The notes under the pieces are model-generated. The model made no database searches, was not told the origin of the DNA, and saw only the letters and a list, made by a program, of their open reading frames with translations. From contig NZTP01000086.1 of the NCBI GenBank assembly GCA_002696485.1, forward strand, positions 62,001 through 126,000: a stretch of DNA of 64,000 nt, read 5' to 3'. Made by a program: the position numbers and the translations under genes. This DNA comes from Altibacter sp. GTDB lineage: Bacteria > Bacteroidota > Bacteroidia > Flavobacteriales > Flavobacteriaceae. Shown in pieces: positions 1 through 8,774 of this stretch (positions are counted from its first letter, which is position 1; each line of letters begins with the position of its first letter).

Positions 1-230
1 TTATTCCGCCAAATTACGATTCAATGATTGCAAAGCTTATAACAACGGCTCAAACACGGGACGAGGCGATCAATAAAATGAAACGCGCTTTAGACGAATT
101 TGTAATCGAAGGAGTAAAAACCACCATTCCGTTTCACCGTCAGTTAATGGACCACCCCGATTATGTAGCGGGGAATTACACCACTGCCTTCATGAATTCT
201 TGGAAGATGGACGCTCCTCAAGAAGAGTAA
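1..230 (+). CDS. accC: Acetyl-CoA carboxylase biotin carboxylase subunit (3' end)
   Basis: This is the C-terminal end of biotin carboxylase, which carboxylates biotin on the carrier protein in the first step of fatty-acid synthesis. The reading frame is open from position 3 and reads IPPNYDSMIAKLI, so the ATG at 24 is an internal Met and the gene starts left of the window. The visible part holds the family's conserved tail (DSMIAKLI, then EGVKTTIPFH and GNYTT). A strong terminator follows. The assignment rests on about 75 residues but these are very characteristic. Confidence 0.9.
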   Translation, partial: IPPNYDSMIAKLITTAQTRDEAINKMKRALDEFVIEGVKTTIPFHRQLMDHPDYVAGNYTTAFMNSWKMDAPQEE

Positions 231-253
231 GTTTGTAATACTAATTTCTAAAG

Positions 254-294
254 AGCACCAAATCCTAAAGAATAACGGATTTTGGTGCTTTTTT
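254..294 (+). terminator. Intrinsic terminator after accC
   Basis: An inverted repeat AGCACCAAATCC / GGATTTTGGTGCT with one bulged base is followed by a run of T. It lies about 25 nt after the accC stop codon and ends that transcript. Confidence 0.85.
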
Positions 295-406
295 AGTCTA
301 TATAGGCTGGGTTTCTCCCATTTTGTAGCACTTTTAAGGCGAAAGTCTGTCTCATACTACGTGTTAATGCAGTATCTTAACCAAGTAAATTTTTAAAAAA
401 CTGAGA

Positions 407-1534
407 ATGAATCTATCCTATTGGGAACGGAAAACGTGGCTGGAAGATATTGACCATGCGATCATTGGAAGCGGAATCGTAGGATTAAGCTGTGCTCTAG
501 CGCTTCGGAAAAAATACCCAAAAGCGAAGATCGTAGTCTTCGAAAAAGGTTCACTGCCCAGCGGTGCCAGTACTAAGAATGCCGGTTTTGCTTGCTTTGG
601 AAGCGTTTCAGAAATTTTGGAGGACCTTAAAACTCATACTGAAGCAGAGGTCGTACAATTGGTAAACGATCGTGTAGCGGGTCTCGAATTACTTCGAGAA
701 ACGCTTGGGGATAAGAATCTCGATTATCAACAACATGGCGGATATGAATTATTCTCAAAAAATGATCCTGACCTATATGAGGAATGTCTTTTAAAGATTC
801 CGTACATCAACGATTTACTAAAAAATGTTTTTTTATCGAAAAAAGACATTTTTTCAATTAAAAACGACGTATTCGGCTTCAAAAACATTCAAAACAAGCT
901 TATTTTTAATGAATATGAAGGTCAACTGGATACAGGCCGAATGATGCTCGCGCTACTAGAAAAAATATCGAAAGAGAGTATTTTAGTGATAAATTGCGCT
1001 AAAATTGATGCTTTTGAGCAAAAAAACAGTGAAATATTACTAAAAATGTCTAATTCTGAAGATTTGTCGGTTGCATCGCTGTTTATCGCCACCAATGGTT
1101 TCGCTCAGCAATTTGTACGTGACGATGTACAACCCGCAAGGGCACAGGTGCTCATTACGAAACCTATTGCCGAATTAAAGGTTCGAGGGACCTTTCATTT
1201 GGACAAAGGGTACTATTATTTCAGGAATATTGATAACAGAATTCTCTTGGGAGGTGGCAGAAACTTAGATTTTAAGACAGAAAAAACTTCCGAAGCAGGG
1301 CTTACAGCGCTTGTACAAAATCGATTGGAAGAATTACTCTCTCATACAATACTACCCGATACGGCATTCGAGGTCGACACTAGATGGAGCGGTATCATGG
1401 GTGTAGGCGGCCAAAAGAAACCGATCTTAAGAGAGTTGGTGCCCAATGTCTATTGTGGCGTTCGTCTTGGTGGGATGGGGGTCGCCATAGGAAGCTCCGT
1501 AGGCCAACAATTAGCTAATTTGCATCAGAAATGA
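407..1534 (+). CDS. FAD-dependent oxidoreductase (DAO family)
   Basis: The 375-aa product belongs to the D-amino-acid oxidase/glycine oxidase-like flavoprotein family. Near the N-terminus it has the dinucleotide-binding fold HAIIGSGIVGLSCALALR (about residues 17-34), followed by an acidic strand end (VVFEKGS) and STKNAGFACFGS, which is typical of the FAD site in this family. The C-terminal GIMGVGGQKKPI and GVRLGGMGVAIG segments match the second FAD-contacting region. The substrate cannot be told from sequence. Its stop overlaps the mtgA start by 4 nt (ATGA), and a third gene follows with the same overlap, so the three are surely co-transcribed. The product is probably cytosolic, as no signal peptide is seen. 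Confidence 0.85.
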   Translation: MNLSYWERKTWLEDIDHAIIGSGIVGLSCALALRKKYPKAKIVVFEKGSLPSGASTKNAGFACFGSVSEILEDLKTHTEAEVVQLVNDRVAGLELLRETLGDKNLDYQQHGGYELFSKNDPDLYEECLLKIPYINDLLKNVFLSKKDIFSIKNDVFGFKNIQNKLIFNEYEGQLDTGRMMLALLEKISKESILVINCAKIDAFEQKNSEILLKMSNSEDLSVASLFIATNGFAQQFVRDDVQPARAQVLITKPIAELKVRGTFHLDKGYYYFRNIDNRILLGGGRNLDFKTEKTSEAGLTALVQNRLEELLSHTILPDTAFEVDTRWSGIMGVGGQKKPILRELVPNVYCGVRLGGMGVAIGSSVGQQLANLHQK

Positions 1535-2217
1535 AACGTTTTTTTAGATTTATTCTCAAAGGTATTGGGTGGTTTGTGGTTCTCACCGTCCTTTGGGTAT
1601 TACTGTATGGAGCCCTGCCGGTGCCGTACACCCCGCTCATGGGAATTCGGGCCATATCGGCAGGAAAGGAAGTACAAACGAGGCACGACTGGGTACCTCT
1701 TACACAAATCTCACCTTATTTACAATTAGCGGTAATTTGTTCTGAAGATCAAAATTTCACGAAACATAATGGATTTGACGTAGAATCGATCAAGAAAGCT
1801 TACGAAAACAACAAAAAAGGTAAAAAAATAAAGGGAGGGAGCACCATTTCTCAACAAACTGCCAAGAATGTTTTTTTATGGCCTCATAGAAATTGGTTCC
1901 GTAAAGGAATGGAAACCTATTTTACATTTTTGATCGAGACATTTTGGACGAAAGAACGAATACTAGAAGTCTATCTTAACAGTATTGAAATGGGAAAAGG
2001 AGTGTATGGAGCCGAAGCTGCCGCACAATATTGGTATCATAAACCGGCAAACAAACTAGGTCGGGAGGAAGCAGCAGCCATTGCAGCTATCCTTCCGAAT
2101 CCGCAGAACTACAAGGCGAACCCCAGGTCCAGATACATCCAAAATAGGACTGCGTGGATTGTGAAACAAATGCGGAATTATGGTACTTTTGACCTAAAAG
2201 AAAAAGATTCGGAATGA
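1531..2217 (+). CDS. mtgA: Monofunctional peptidoglycan transglycosylase
   Basis: A 228-aa GT51 glycosyltransferase that polymerises lipid II into glycan strands without a transpeptidase domain. It has one N-terminal membrane anchor (about residues 8-28). The GT51 motifs follow: SEDQNFTKHNGFD with the catalytic Glu, KGGSTISQQTAKN, and KERILEVYLNSIEMGKGVYG. The length is normal for MtgA. It overlaps both neighbours by 4 nt. Pairing with an FAD oxidoreductase and a GreA-like gene suggests no metabolic link, only co-transcription. Confidence 0.93.
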   Translation: MKRFFRFILKGIGWFVVLTVLWVLLYGALPVPYTPLMGIRAISAGKEVQTRHDWVPLTQISPYLQLAVICSEDQNFTKHNGFDVESIKKAYENNKKGKKIKGGSTISQQTAKNVFLWPHRNWFRKGMETYFTFLIETFWTKERILEVYLNSIEMGKGVYGAEAAAQYWYHKPANKLGREEAAAIAAILPNPQNYKANPRSRYIQNRTAWIVKQMRNYGTFDLKEKDSE

Positions 2218-2672
2218 CCGTTATAGAACTTAAATCTGCCTTAAAAGACCAATGTGCTCTCGTGGTGGAAAAACGATTTCAGAAAATAAAACAATCGATT
2301 GCCGATATTGAAGAATCGTTGTTAGAAGAGTCAAAAAACAGCAGCGGTGATAAACATGAAACCGGACGAGCGATGCTTCAGATAGACCGGGAGAATGCGG
2401 GAAAACAGTTACAAGAGATCGAGAATCTTCAATCTTTGGTAAAGAAGATTGACGTAAAAGCAACGTCAGATTATGCCCGCTTGGGCAGTCTTGTTTATAC
2501 CAATCACGGAACTTTCTTCATTAGCATTTCCAAAGGTGCCACGGTAGTCAATGAACTAACCTATTTTTGTGTCGCACTTCATTCTCCTATTGGAAACTTT
2601 CTCTCCGGAAAGCGAATAAAGGATTCCTTTACATTTAATGAAAAAGAATATACTATTTCAAGTATACAATAA
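2214..2672 (+). CDS. GreA-like C-terminal domain protein of unknown role
   Basis: A 152-aa protein with an N-terminal helical, charged region (residues 1-85, probably coiled coil) and a C-terminal part ending in SPIGNFLSGKRIKDSFTF, which resembles the FKBP-like C-domain of GreA/GreB factors (where PIGxALLGKxxGD is usual). Similar flavobacterial proteins are sometimes labelled 3-oxoacyl-ACP synthase, for which nothing here gives support. The acidic tip of the true GreA coiled coil is not obvious, so transcript cleavage activity should not be assumed. It overlaps mtgA by 4 nt and meets the convergent gene at 2675 with a 2-nt gap. Confidence 0.6.
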   Translation: MTVIELKSALKDQCALVVEKRFQKIKQSIADIEESLLEESKNSSGDKHETGRAMLQIDRENAGKQLQEIENLQSLVKKIDVKATSDYARLGSLVYTNHGTFFISISKGATVVNELTYFCVALHSPIGNFLSGKRIKDSFTFNEKEYTISSIQ

Positions 2673-2674
2673 CC

Positions 2675-3148
2675 TTACAACCAACTTTGCTCTTTTTGGG
2701 TTGCATCCCAGATCTTCACCTCCAGGATGGCGGCGACGTCCTTTGCCATTGCGAAAGCAGCACCGGGTTCTTCTGAAACATACGCTTCAATATGCTTATT
2801 CGAAGCGTAGAACAAATTAACCTTAAAGACATCAAACCCCAAATGAGCTTCGGCAGTAATCACTCGAGCTCTGCTGGTCTTTCGCGTCTTAAATACCGAA
2901 ATATAGTCAATAGCAGGCAACGGTCTCCATGTGCCAAAATCAAATACCAATATGGAATGTAGTTTTCTATACCGCATTTTTTCCAGATCAAGCTCGACTC
3001 CTTCAATATAAGAGAGTCGTAATGCGGCACCTAAGAGTACAATGCCAAACAGAGTGCCTTCGAAGAATAGATATACCGCTGCGATCGAAAGCACTATCGA
3101 AAAGATAATTTTAGCACGGGAAAGCGAAGGGAGATTTTTATAAGTCAT
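2675..3148 (-). CDS. Membrane protein of unknown function
   Basis: This 157-aa protein has two closely spaced hydrophobic segments near the N-terminus (about residues 12-45), then a soluble domain of roughly 110 residues rich in beta-strand-like sequence (VELDLEKMRYRK, ILVFDFGTWRPLP). That outline resembles small PH-like-domain membrane proteins, but no family can be named safely. The gene follows the DUF2071 gene by 20 nt on the same strand, so it is probably the last gene of the 4412-2675 operon. Confidence 0.55.
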   Translation of the reverse strand: MTYKNLPSLSRAKIIFSIVLSIAAVYLFFEGTLFGIVLLGAALRLSYIEGVELDLEKMRYRKLHSILVFDFGTWRPLPAIDYISVFKTRKTSRARVITAEAHLGFDVFKVNLFYASNKHIEAYVSEEPGAAFAMAKDVAAILEVKIWDATQKEQSWL

Positions 3149-3168
3149 TAGCTATTTCAATAAAAACG

Positions 3169-3885
3169 TCATCGAATCTTTTTCCTTGCTTCTACTGTTA
3201 TAGCAGAACCTTCTGCCAGCAGTACAGAAATTGGTTCTTGCTGATTGAGCATATCAAAATCAGTTCCGTAATTGGCAGTAAAATCAATAGTACTATCGAA
3301 TGTTAGGATGGGATATTGCAGCCATCTGGGGTGTGTTACTTCATACTCGTTCGTGGCGTGGTCATTTACTTTTGCATAACCCCAATAGTGTTCGGTAATA
3401 AATTCGGCTTCACTTTCGGGTTCGATGGTTGTTGCGTTAGCCTCGGCAATTCCTTTTATAAACTGCCAGCCGCTGTTGAGCCGCCAATGATAGGACACCT
3501 CTAAATGGTGTTTGTCCTCTCTCCATACATGTTTCATGGGACGGGTCTCATAGTGTTCTTTGTAAAACGTATTGGCTACCCACGTGATCGCAGGTTTTGG
3601 TACGATCTCTTTGACAAACACAACACCCCGCTTCCATTGTCCCTGTTCTTTTCGCTTGACATAGAATCGCAGGTTTACTTCCTCGAATGTGACATGATAT
3701 GGAATTTTAAATCCGAGCAAGCGCGTATTCTCGAATAGAAAGCCAACCATACTCACATAACAACGACCACACCATAAGTCTAATTCGGTACCATAAGGGA
3801 GGTATTTTGTAAGAAGTGAAGGAGGTACTTCATAATTCGCCAAAAGCAATTTGCGCCATTCTGCAGTTAAAAAAGACATGATCAC
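3169..3885 (-). CDS. DUF2071 (YqjF-like) family protein
   Basis: A 238-aa DUF2071 protein. Recognisable parts are WRKLLLANYEVPPSLLTKYLP at the N-terminus, SMVGFLFENTRLLGFKIP, and FEEVNLRFYVKR. The family is widespread and of unknown biochemical function, with a fold related to acetoacetate decarboxylase. The start is ambiguous. A GTG at 3885 overlaps the upstream stop as GTGA, and an ATG lies at 3879 (MSFLTAEW). The ATG gives the more usual N-terminus, while the overlap favours translational coupling with the DUF421 gene either way. Confidence 0.8.
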   Translation of the reverse strand: MIMSFLTAEWRKLLLANYEVPPSLLTKYLPYGTELDLWCGRCYVSMVGFLFENTRLLGFKIPYHVTFEEVNLRFYVKRKEQGQWKRGVVFVKEIVPKPAITWVANTFYKEHYETRPMKHVWREDKHHLEVSYHWRLNSGWQFIKGIAEANATTIEPESEAEFITEHYWGYAKVNDHATNEYEVTHPRWLQYPILTFDSTIDFTANYGTDFDMLNQQEPISVLLAEGSAITVEARKKIR

Positions 3886-4412
3886 GTAATTACGTCTTCC
3901 AAAAGGAAAGATTCTACATCCATTTCTTGATCTGTGTGCAAAACGCTCACATCGCCTGTAGTTTCCAAGATCACTGCTTTTGCCTGTTCGAGTCGTATCA
4001 CATTCGCTTCCCGAAGCTTTCCTCGAAGTTCATCTTTAGTGACCTTACATCGTTTTAAGTTCTCTTCCAAAAAGGCTCCATTACGCATAAGCAGGATAGG
4101 GGAATTGTCCAATACACTTTGAGCAGCATTGCTTTTAAATTGCAGCAACGATATAAGGTAATTCATAAAATAAAGCAGGCCAATAAGAACACCGCCCACC
4201 ACCAATTTAGGATTCCCGGTACCAATGCTCATTGCAAACAGATTTCCTATGGCAATGGTAGTGATAAAGTCAAAGCCGGTCATTTTACTAAAACTCTTAA
4301 GTCCAAAGAACCGTGTGTACAAAATAAGGGCGCCGTAAAGAAGTAGGGTTCCTATAAGTACCGAAGCTAATGAATCCCATGAAAGATCTTTGGTGAAATA
4401 CTCCCAGTTCAT
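3882..4412 (-). CDS. DUF421 (YetF/YcaP-like) membrane protein
   Basis: A 176-aa inner-membrane protein of the DUF421 family. It has three predicted membrane helices in the first 95 residues, including the diagnostic KMTGFDFITTIAIGNLFA. The C-terminal soluble domain contains LLMRNGAFLEENLKRCKVTKDEL, where family members also carry a short PVVLIRNG-type strand. The family's function is unsettled, with roles in sporulation or envelope stress proposed in other phyla. It is first in a three-gene minus-strand operon with the DUF2071 and two-helix genes. Confidence 0.82.
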   Translation of the reverse strand: MNWEYFTKDLSWDSLASVLIGTLLLYGALILYTRFFGLKSFSKMTGFDFITTIAIGNLFAMSIGTGNPKLVVGGVLIGLLYFMNYLISLLQFKSNAAQSVLDNSPILLMRNGAFLEENLKRCKVTKDELRGKLREANVIRLEQAKAVILETTGDVSVLHTDQEMDVESFLLEDVIT

Positions 4413-4491
4413 GATTGTTAAATTGATATGAACTTAAAGATACGCATATTGCAGCTAGGAAAAGCGATATCCACAACAATCTTAAAATTGG

Positions 4492-5019
4492 TTAATTGGG
4501 TGCGTATTTCTTCGGAATGGGGGTTTCAGTAGTTTCAGGCGTCCAATAAATGTTCACGACCCACCAACGAGCACCATCGAAAAACAATTGAATGCTGTTG
4601 ATGCCCCTCATAAAGGGCTCGGGATCTTCTTCAGAATAAAAAGAAGCATAGGTGCTAAAGACGTGAGCTATGTTTCCGAAGCGTTCTTCCACGCGAAAGA
4701 TCTCCTTTTCGAAAAATCCATTGTCCAACAACCACTGTTGGGATGCCGCAATATAAACCTCCGGAGTCATGTACCGAACTGTTGAAGTTCCATCGCTTGC
4801 TTTTCCGGTTGGAATAAGCTTTGCTTCAGAAGCGAAAAGATACCGAAACAACTCCCAGTCGCGTGCCGCTCCCTTTTCGCCGGAAATGACAGCATATAGC
4901 GTTGAAATCGTGCTATCGATGGTCTGTACTTTTTCCAGGTATTTGAGATCTTCGTTTTCCTGCGCCAATATAGATCCGGCGAGCATATACAAAGCAATAA
5001 AAAGGATCTTTTTACTCAT
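4492..5019 (-). CDS. Secreted NTF2-like/SnoaL-like protein
   Basis: The best start is the ATG at 5019 (MSKKILFIALYMLAGSILAQ), which gives a classic signal peptide cleaved near residue 19; the frame upstream of it lies inside the ABC gene. The mature protein of about 155 residues has the feel of the NTF2/SnoaL cone fold: an N-terminal helix with a catalytic-type WELFRYLF, then MTPEVYIAASQQWL and a final strand RWWVVNIYW. No catalytic residues can be assigned. It overlaps the end of the ABC ATPase gene by 8 nt, so it is translated from the same mRNA. Confidence 0.65.
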   Translation of the reverse strand: MSKKILFIALYMLAGSILAQENEDLKYLEKVQTIDSTISTLYAVISGEKGAARDWELFRYLFASEAKLIPTGKASDGTSTVRYMTPEVYIAASQQWLLDNGFFEKEIFRVEERFGNIAHVFSTYASFYSEEDPEPFMRGINSIQLFFDGARWWVVNIYWTPETTETPIPKKYAPN

Positions 5020-5962
5020 GATATTGAAGGTATAGTGGTGTTTCCGGTTCAATCGCTTCAAAATGATCAAACCATATAATTGTTTCGCCCCTTACTGCTC
5101 GAATGCGATAATAACTGCCTTTAAAGTACGATTTTTTTACCATAACCCGAAGGGGCGTGACCGATTGTGAGTAAATTAATTGATGGGGTAGGACGATTCT
5201 TGTAGCTGCTGAAGCAGTCCCCGAAAACAGCACCTTTTCCGACAATTCTGAAAAATCATTAAAAAAACCCGCCTGATACGGTGTTTCAAGTGTTTTAAAA
5301 AAGGTTTCGGGGGAATCGATCCTGTCTAGGGTGCCGTCCTTCAGCACTAAGATCCTGTTTGAATAGGTCAAGGCTTCTTCTGCATCATGCGTGGCCGTAA
5401 TACAGCTAATATTGTTCAGGGTCAAATATTCAAACAGATTTCGCCGTAAAGCATTCTTTCTAAAAGTGTCTATGTTGCTAAAGGGCTCGTCCAACAATAG
5501 CAATTGAGGTGCGTTTGCAAGGGCTTTTGCCAAAGCCACACGTTGTTTTTGTCCGCCACTAAGATGCTTCACCAAAGTCTTCTCAAAACCTTCGAGATCG
5601 ACCACCCTTAGTAATTCCCGTATACGATCATGATCCTTTTCCTCTTCCTGCCTTGTAAGGTGGCTGCCCACATTTTCCCATACGGTGCTGAATGGCATAA
5701 TGTTAAACTCTTGGGCTACCAGCTTCATAAAAGACTCCCCTGGAATGAGATGATGCTTGGGCCCCAAAAGCGGAGTGTCATTCCATGAAATTGCTCCTTT
5801 TTCCAAGTGCAGCAAGCCATAAATAATATGCAACAATGTCGATTTACCGCATCCGCTTTCTCCCAACACGGCAAGGTGTTCTCCTCTCTTTAATTGAAAG
5901 GAAATATCCTTCAGAATTTCTTTGTCTGAATAGGAGAAGGATTCAATGGAAACGTTTAACAT
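5012..5962 (-). CDS. ABC transporter ATP-binding protein (orphan)
   Basis: A 316-aa ABC ATPase with all motifs intact: Walker A GESGCGKST (about residue 34), Q-loop in LVAQEF, signature LSGGQKQRVALAKAL, Walker B LLLLDEPFSNID and switch ATHDAEEAL. Beyond residue 230 there is an extra domain of about 80 residues that may be TOBE-like, as in the PotA/FbpC/CysA type. No permease or binding protein lies nearby; the only linked gene encodes a small secreted protein. It must therefore serve a permease encoded elsewhere or act as a soluble ABC protein. Confidence 0.85.
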   Translation of the reverse strand: MLNVSIESFSYSDKEILKDISFQLKRGEHLAVLGESGCGKSTLLHIIYGLLHLEKGAISWNDTPLLGPKHHLIPGESFMKLVAQEFNIMPFSTVWENVGSHLTRQEEEKDHDRIRELLRVVDLEGFEKTLVKHLSGGQKQRVALAKALANAPQLLLLDEPFSNIDTFRKNALRRNLFEYLTLNNISCITATHDAEEALTYSNRILVLKDGTLDRIDSPETFFKTLETPYQAGFFNDFSELSEKVLFSGTASAATRIVLPHQLIYSQSVTPLRVMVKKSYFKGSYYRIRAVRGETIIWFDHFEAIEPETPLYLQYHE

Positions 5963-5975
5963 AATAGCTGATACG

Positions 5976-6020
5976 AAAAAGTTGTTAGTTTTCCTAGATA
6001 CAGAGAACTAACAACCTTTT
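5976..6020 (-). terminator. Intrinsic terminator after the prolyl oligopeptidase gene
   Basis: A perfect 10-bp stem (GTTGTTAGTT / AACTAACAAC) with a 15-nt loop is followed by T5 on the minus strand. It lies 20 nt past the stop of the 8201-6039 gene and just before the ABC gene start, so the two are separate transcripts. Confidence 0.85.
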
Positions 6021-6038
6021 TAATGAATGCCTAAGGGC

Positions 6039-8201
6039 TTATTCTTTTACTTTGTCATTTACTTTTTGCGGGAGCACCTCGTAACCCATATTATAGAGTG
6101 TAAAGCCAAATATATCGGCATATTCCTCAATGGTTTTTGTAATTGGTGTTCCGGCACCGTGACCTGCATCGGTTTCAATTCTAATAAGCACCGGATTATT
6201 TCCTGCCTGTTTTTCCTGAAGTTCGGCAGCGTATTTAAAACTATGTGCCGGTACCACACGATCGTCGTGATCTCCTGTTGTCACCAAGGTAGCGGGATAC
6301 TCAACACCTGCCTTTACATTGTGGACCGGAGAATACCCTTTTAAATATTCGAACATTTCTTTACTGTCTTCTGCGGTTCCGTAATCATACGCCCATCCTG
6401 CACCTGCGGTAAAGGTATGGTAGCGTAACATATCCATAACACCAACGGCAGGCAAGGCCACCTTCATGAGGTCGGGTCGCTGTGTCATGGCAGCCCCCAC
6501 CAAAAGTCCGCCATTAGATCCTCCGCGTACTGCAAGATAATCCGGCGATGTATAATTGTTGGCAATTAAATATTCTGCAGCAGCGATAAAGTCGTCAAAG
6601 ACATTTTGTTTTTGCATCTTGGTCCCTGCCTTGTGCCATTCTTTTCCATATTCACCACCACCACGGAGATTGGGAACGGCGTAGACGCCGCCTTGCTCCA
6701 TCCAAACAGCATTGGTAATACTAAAACTAGGTGTTAATGAGATATTGAAACCACCGTAACCATATAAGATAGTGGGATTCTTTCCATCGAGCTTTAACCC
6801 TTTTTTATGAGTGATGATCATTGGGATCTTGGTCCCGTCCTTAGAAGTATAGAATACTTGCTTGCTTTCGTAGTTTTCGGGGTTGAAATCTATAGCGGGT
6901 TTTCGGTACAGCTCTGAAGTTCCATTCTTAATATCGTATTTGTAAATACTACCCGGAGTAACATAATTTGTAAAGGAATAATATAATTCAGATTCGTCCT
7001 TTTTTGCACTAAAACCACCGGCACTCCCAACGCCAGGAAGATCCACCTCACGGATCAATTTTCCGTTATAATCATATTGAAGTACTTTGGATACGGCATC
7101 GACCATATACTCGGTGAAAATGAAGCCACCTCCGGTAGATGCTGTCAGCACATTTTGGGTTTCAGGAATAAGTTCCACCCAATTGTTGGGTGTAGGATTT
7201 GCAGCGTCCACGGTAACTATTTTTTGATTGGGAGCGTTGAGGTTCGTTACCAAAATAAGCTTAGTTCCCACGTTGTCCAAAACAAAAGTATCGCTGTCTG
7301 TATGATCCAACACGGTAACGAATTTGCCATTAGGATCTTCTAGATCTCTTATAAATAGTTTATTCCCCGAGGTTGAGGTTTTCGCGGTTACTACAAGGTA
7401 CTTATTGTCTTGTGTGACATACCCATTCACATATCTATGTTTTTCCGCAGGAACACCGCCAAATATCAATTTGTCTTCTTGTTGTGGCGCACCAAGTTTG
7501 TGATAGTATAGCTTATGCTGATCGGTCTTAGCAGATAATTCGCTCCCTTCGGGTTTGTCGTAACTGGAGTAGTAGAATCCTTCGTTACCTTTCCATGAGA
7601 GTCCGCTAAATTTTATATCGACTAGGGTATCTTCCACCACTTGCTTGGTTTCAGCATTCATCACCAAGACCTTGCGCCAATCGCTGCCACCTTCCGAAAT
7701 ACTGTACGCTGCCGTTTTTCCGTCTTCAGAAAAACTAAGTCCGCCCAAGGAGATCGTCCCGTCTTCTTTAAAGGTATTCGGGTCTAAGAAAACTTCAGCG
7801 GTACCGGGATCCTCACCGGTTTTGAATCGATAGACCACATATTGGTTTTGCAATCCGTCATTCTTATAAAAGTAAGTATAATCACCTTCTTTAAAAGGAG
7901 CCCCTACTTTTTCATAGTTCCATAGAGCAGAAAGTCGCTCTTTCAAGGCTTTCCGGAATGGGATGTTATCTAAATAGTCAAAAGTAACTTTATTCTGCCT
8001 TTTCACCCAGTCCTCGGTTTCGGCACTTCTATCATCTTCAAGCCAGCGATACGGGTCGCTTACCTCCACACCAAAATAGGTATCTACGGTGTCAACTTTT
8101 TTGGTTTGCGGGTAGGTCACAGCAACGGATTCTTTTTTAGTTTCTTCTTTACAGGCTACGAATATAAGTGCCATAGAAAAAGGGATAATGTACTTTTTCA
8201 T
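6039..8201 (-). CDS. Prolyl oligopeptidase family lipoprotein (S9A)
   Basis: A 720-aa serine peptidase that cleaves short peptides after proline. The N-terminus [20 protein letters not shown] is a lipoprotein signal with the lipid-attached Cys at 17; the following K-E-E resembles the export tag of surface lipoproteins in some Bacteroidota. Residues about 35-110 and 440-720 form the alpha/beta-hydrolase domain and the middle forms the beta-propeller gate. The catalytic set is Ser562 in GGSNGGLL, Asp in the DHDDRV loop (about 646-647) and His681 in DAGHGAG. The substrate-end motif LRGGGEYG is also present. Length is normal for the family. Monocistronic, with its own terminator. Confidence 0.95.
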   Translation of the reverse strand: MKKYIIPFSMALIFVACKEETKKESVAVTYPQTKKVDTVDTYFGVEVSDPYRWLEDDRSAETEDWVKRQNKVTFDYLDNIPFRKALKERLSALWNYEKVGAPFKEGDYTYFYKNDGLQNQYVVYRFKTGEDPGTAEVFLDPNTFKEDGTISLGGLSFSEDGKTAAYSISEGGSDWRKVLVMNAETKQVVEDTLVDIKFSGLSWKGNEGFYYSSYDKPEGSELSAKTDQHKLYYHKLGAPQQEDKLIFGGVPAEKHRYVNGYVTQDNKYLVVTAKTSTSGNKLFIRDLEDPNGKFVTVLDHTDSDTFVLDNVGTKLILVTNLNAPNQKIVTVDAANPTPNNWVELIPETQNVLTASTGGGFIFTEYMVDAVSKVLQYDYNGKLIREVDLPGVGSAGGFSAKKDESELYYSFTNYVTPGSIYKYDIKNGTSELYRKPAIDFNPENYESKQVFYTSKDGTKIPMIITHKKGLKLDGKNPTILYGYGGFNISLTPSFSITNAVWMEQGGVYAVPNLRGGGEYGKEWHKAGTKMQKQNVFDDFIAAAEYLIANNYTSPDYLAVRGGSNGGLLVGAAMTQRPDLMKVALPAVGVMDMLRYHTFTAGAGWAYDYGTAEDSKEMFEYLKGYSPVHNVKAGVEYPATLVTTGDHDDRVVPAHSFKYAAELQEKQAGNNPVLIRIETDAGHGAGTPITKTIEEYADIFGFTLYNMGYEVLPQKVNDKVKE

Positions 8202-8297
8202 CTTTTTTTGATTAATTAAGAGCCGTAAAAATAGTAAAAACTACGAGTTCAAACAGTTATAATGTGGTTAGAACCTTAAACAGGGGTGTAATTTTAA

Positions 8298-8675
8298 CTA
8301 ATACTGAAACAATGGACGGTACGCACGCCAGTATTTGTAAATAAGGATCGCGTTGAATACCGTGATCACGATGGCCACAATTACATCTGAAACATCCAAA
8401 AACAAATGGAAGAGCAGAATGTTTATTGAGATAGGCGCAAAGAGGATCAATGCAAAGGGAACCCATTTATTGATCAGAAGTAAAAGACCTACGGTAAGCT
8501 CCAAGATCGCAACCACGTAAAAGACGTAGCCCGAACTTTTAAGAGATTCCAAAAAGTTTGCAGCTGCATTGGGCATTTCAAACATGGGCATAAAATCGAT
8601 GAATTTATTCAATCCGAAAAAGAGAAGAATGAGACCCAAAAGGATGCGAAGGATTTTAGTAAAAGTTGAATTCAT
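8298..8675 (-). CDS. DoxX-like small membrane protein
   Basis: From the ATG at 8675 this encodes about 125 residues with four hydrophobic helices, typical of the DoxX/DoxD-like family: ILLGLILLFFGLNKFIDFMP at the start, then VAILELTVGLLLLI and ALILFAPISINILLFHLFLD. A longer frame reaches 8714, but the added residues lack family similarity and begin in sequence more likely to be the leader. The role in Bacteroidota is unknown; family members are linked to quinone or thiosulfate metabolism elsewhere. It stands alone between asd and the peptidase. Confidence 0.75.
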   Translation of the reverse strand: MNSTFTKILRILLGLILLFFGLNKFIDFMPMFEMPNAAANFLESLKSSGYVFYVVAILELTVGLLLLINKWVPFALILFAPISINILLFHLFLDVSDVIVAIVITVFNAILIYKYWRAYRPLFQY

Positions 8676-8711
8676 AGGGATGGCGATTAGTGTTAAACAA
8701 CTAAATATAAA

Positions 8712-8751
8712 CAAAATAAAAACACGCAGTGAATTTGTGCGCTGCGTGTTT
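8712..8751 (-). terminator. Intrinsic terminator after asd
   Basis: AAACACGCAG and CTGCGTGTTT form a perfect 10-bp stem with a 12-nt loop, followed on the minus strand by a T-rich tract (TTTATTTTG). It lies about 23 nt past the asd stop. Confidence 0.88.
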
Positions 8752-8774
8752 ACAAATTTGTAGTCTATAGAAGG

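Noticed and set aside
24..230. A separate 68-aa gene
   Set aside because: The frame is open upstream to the window edge and continues the biotin carboxylase motif; it is the end of accC.
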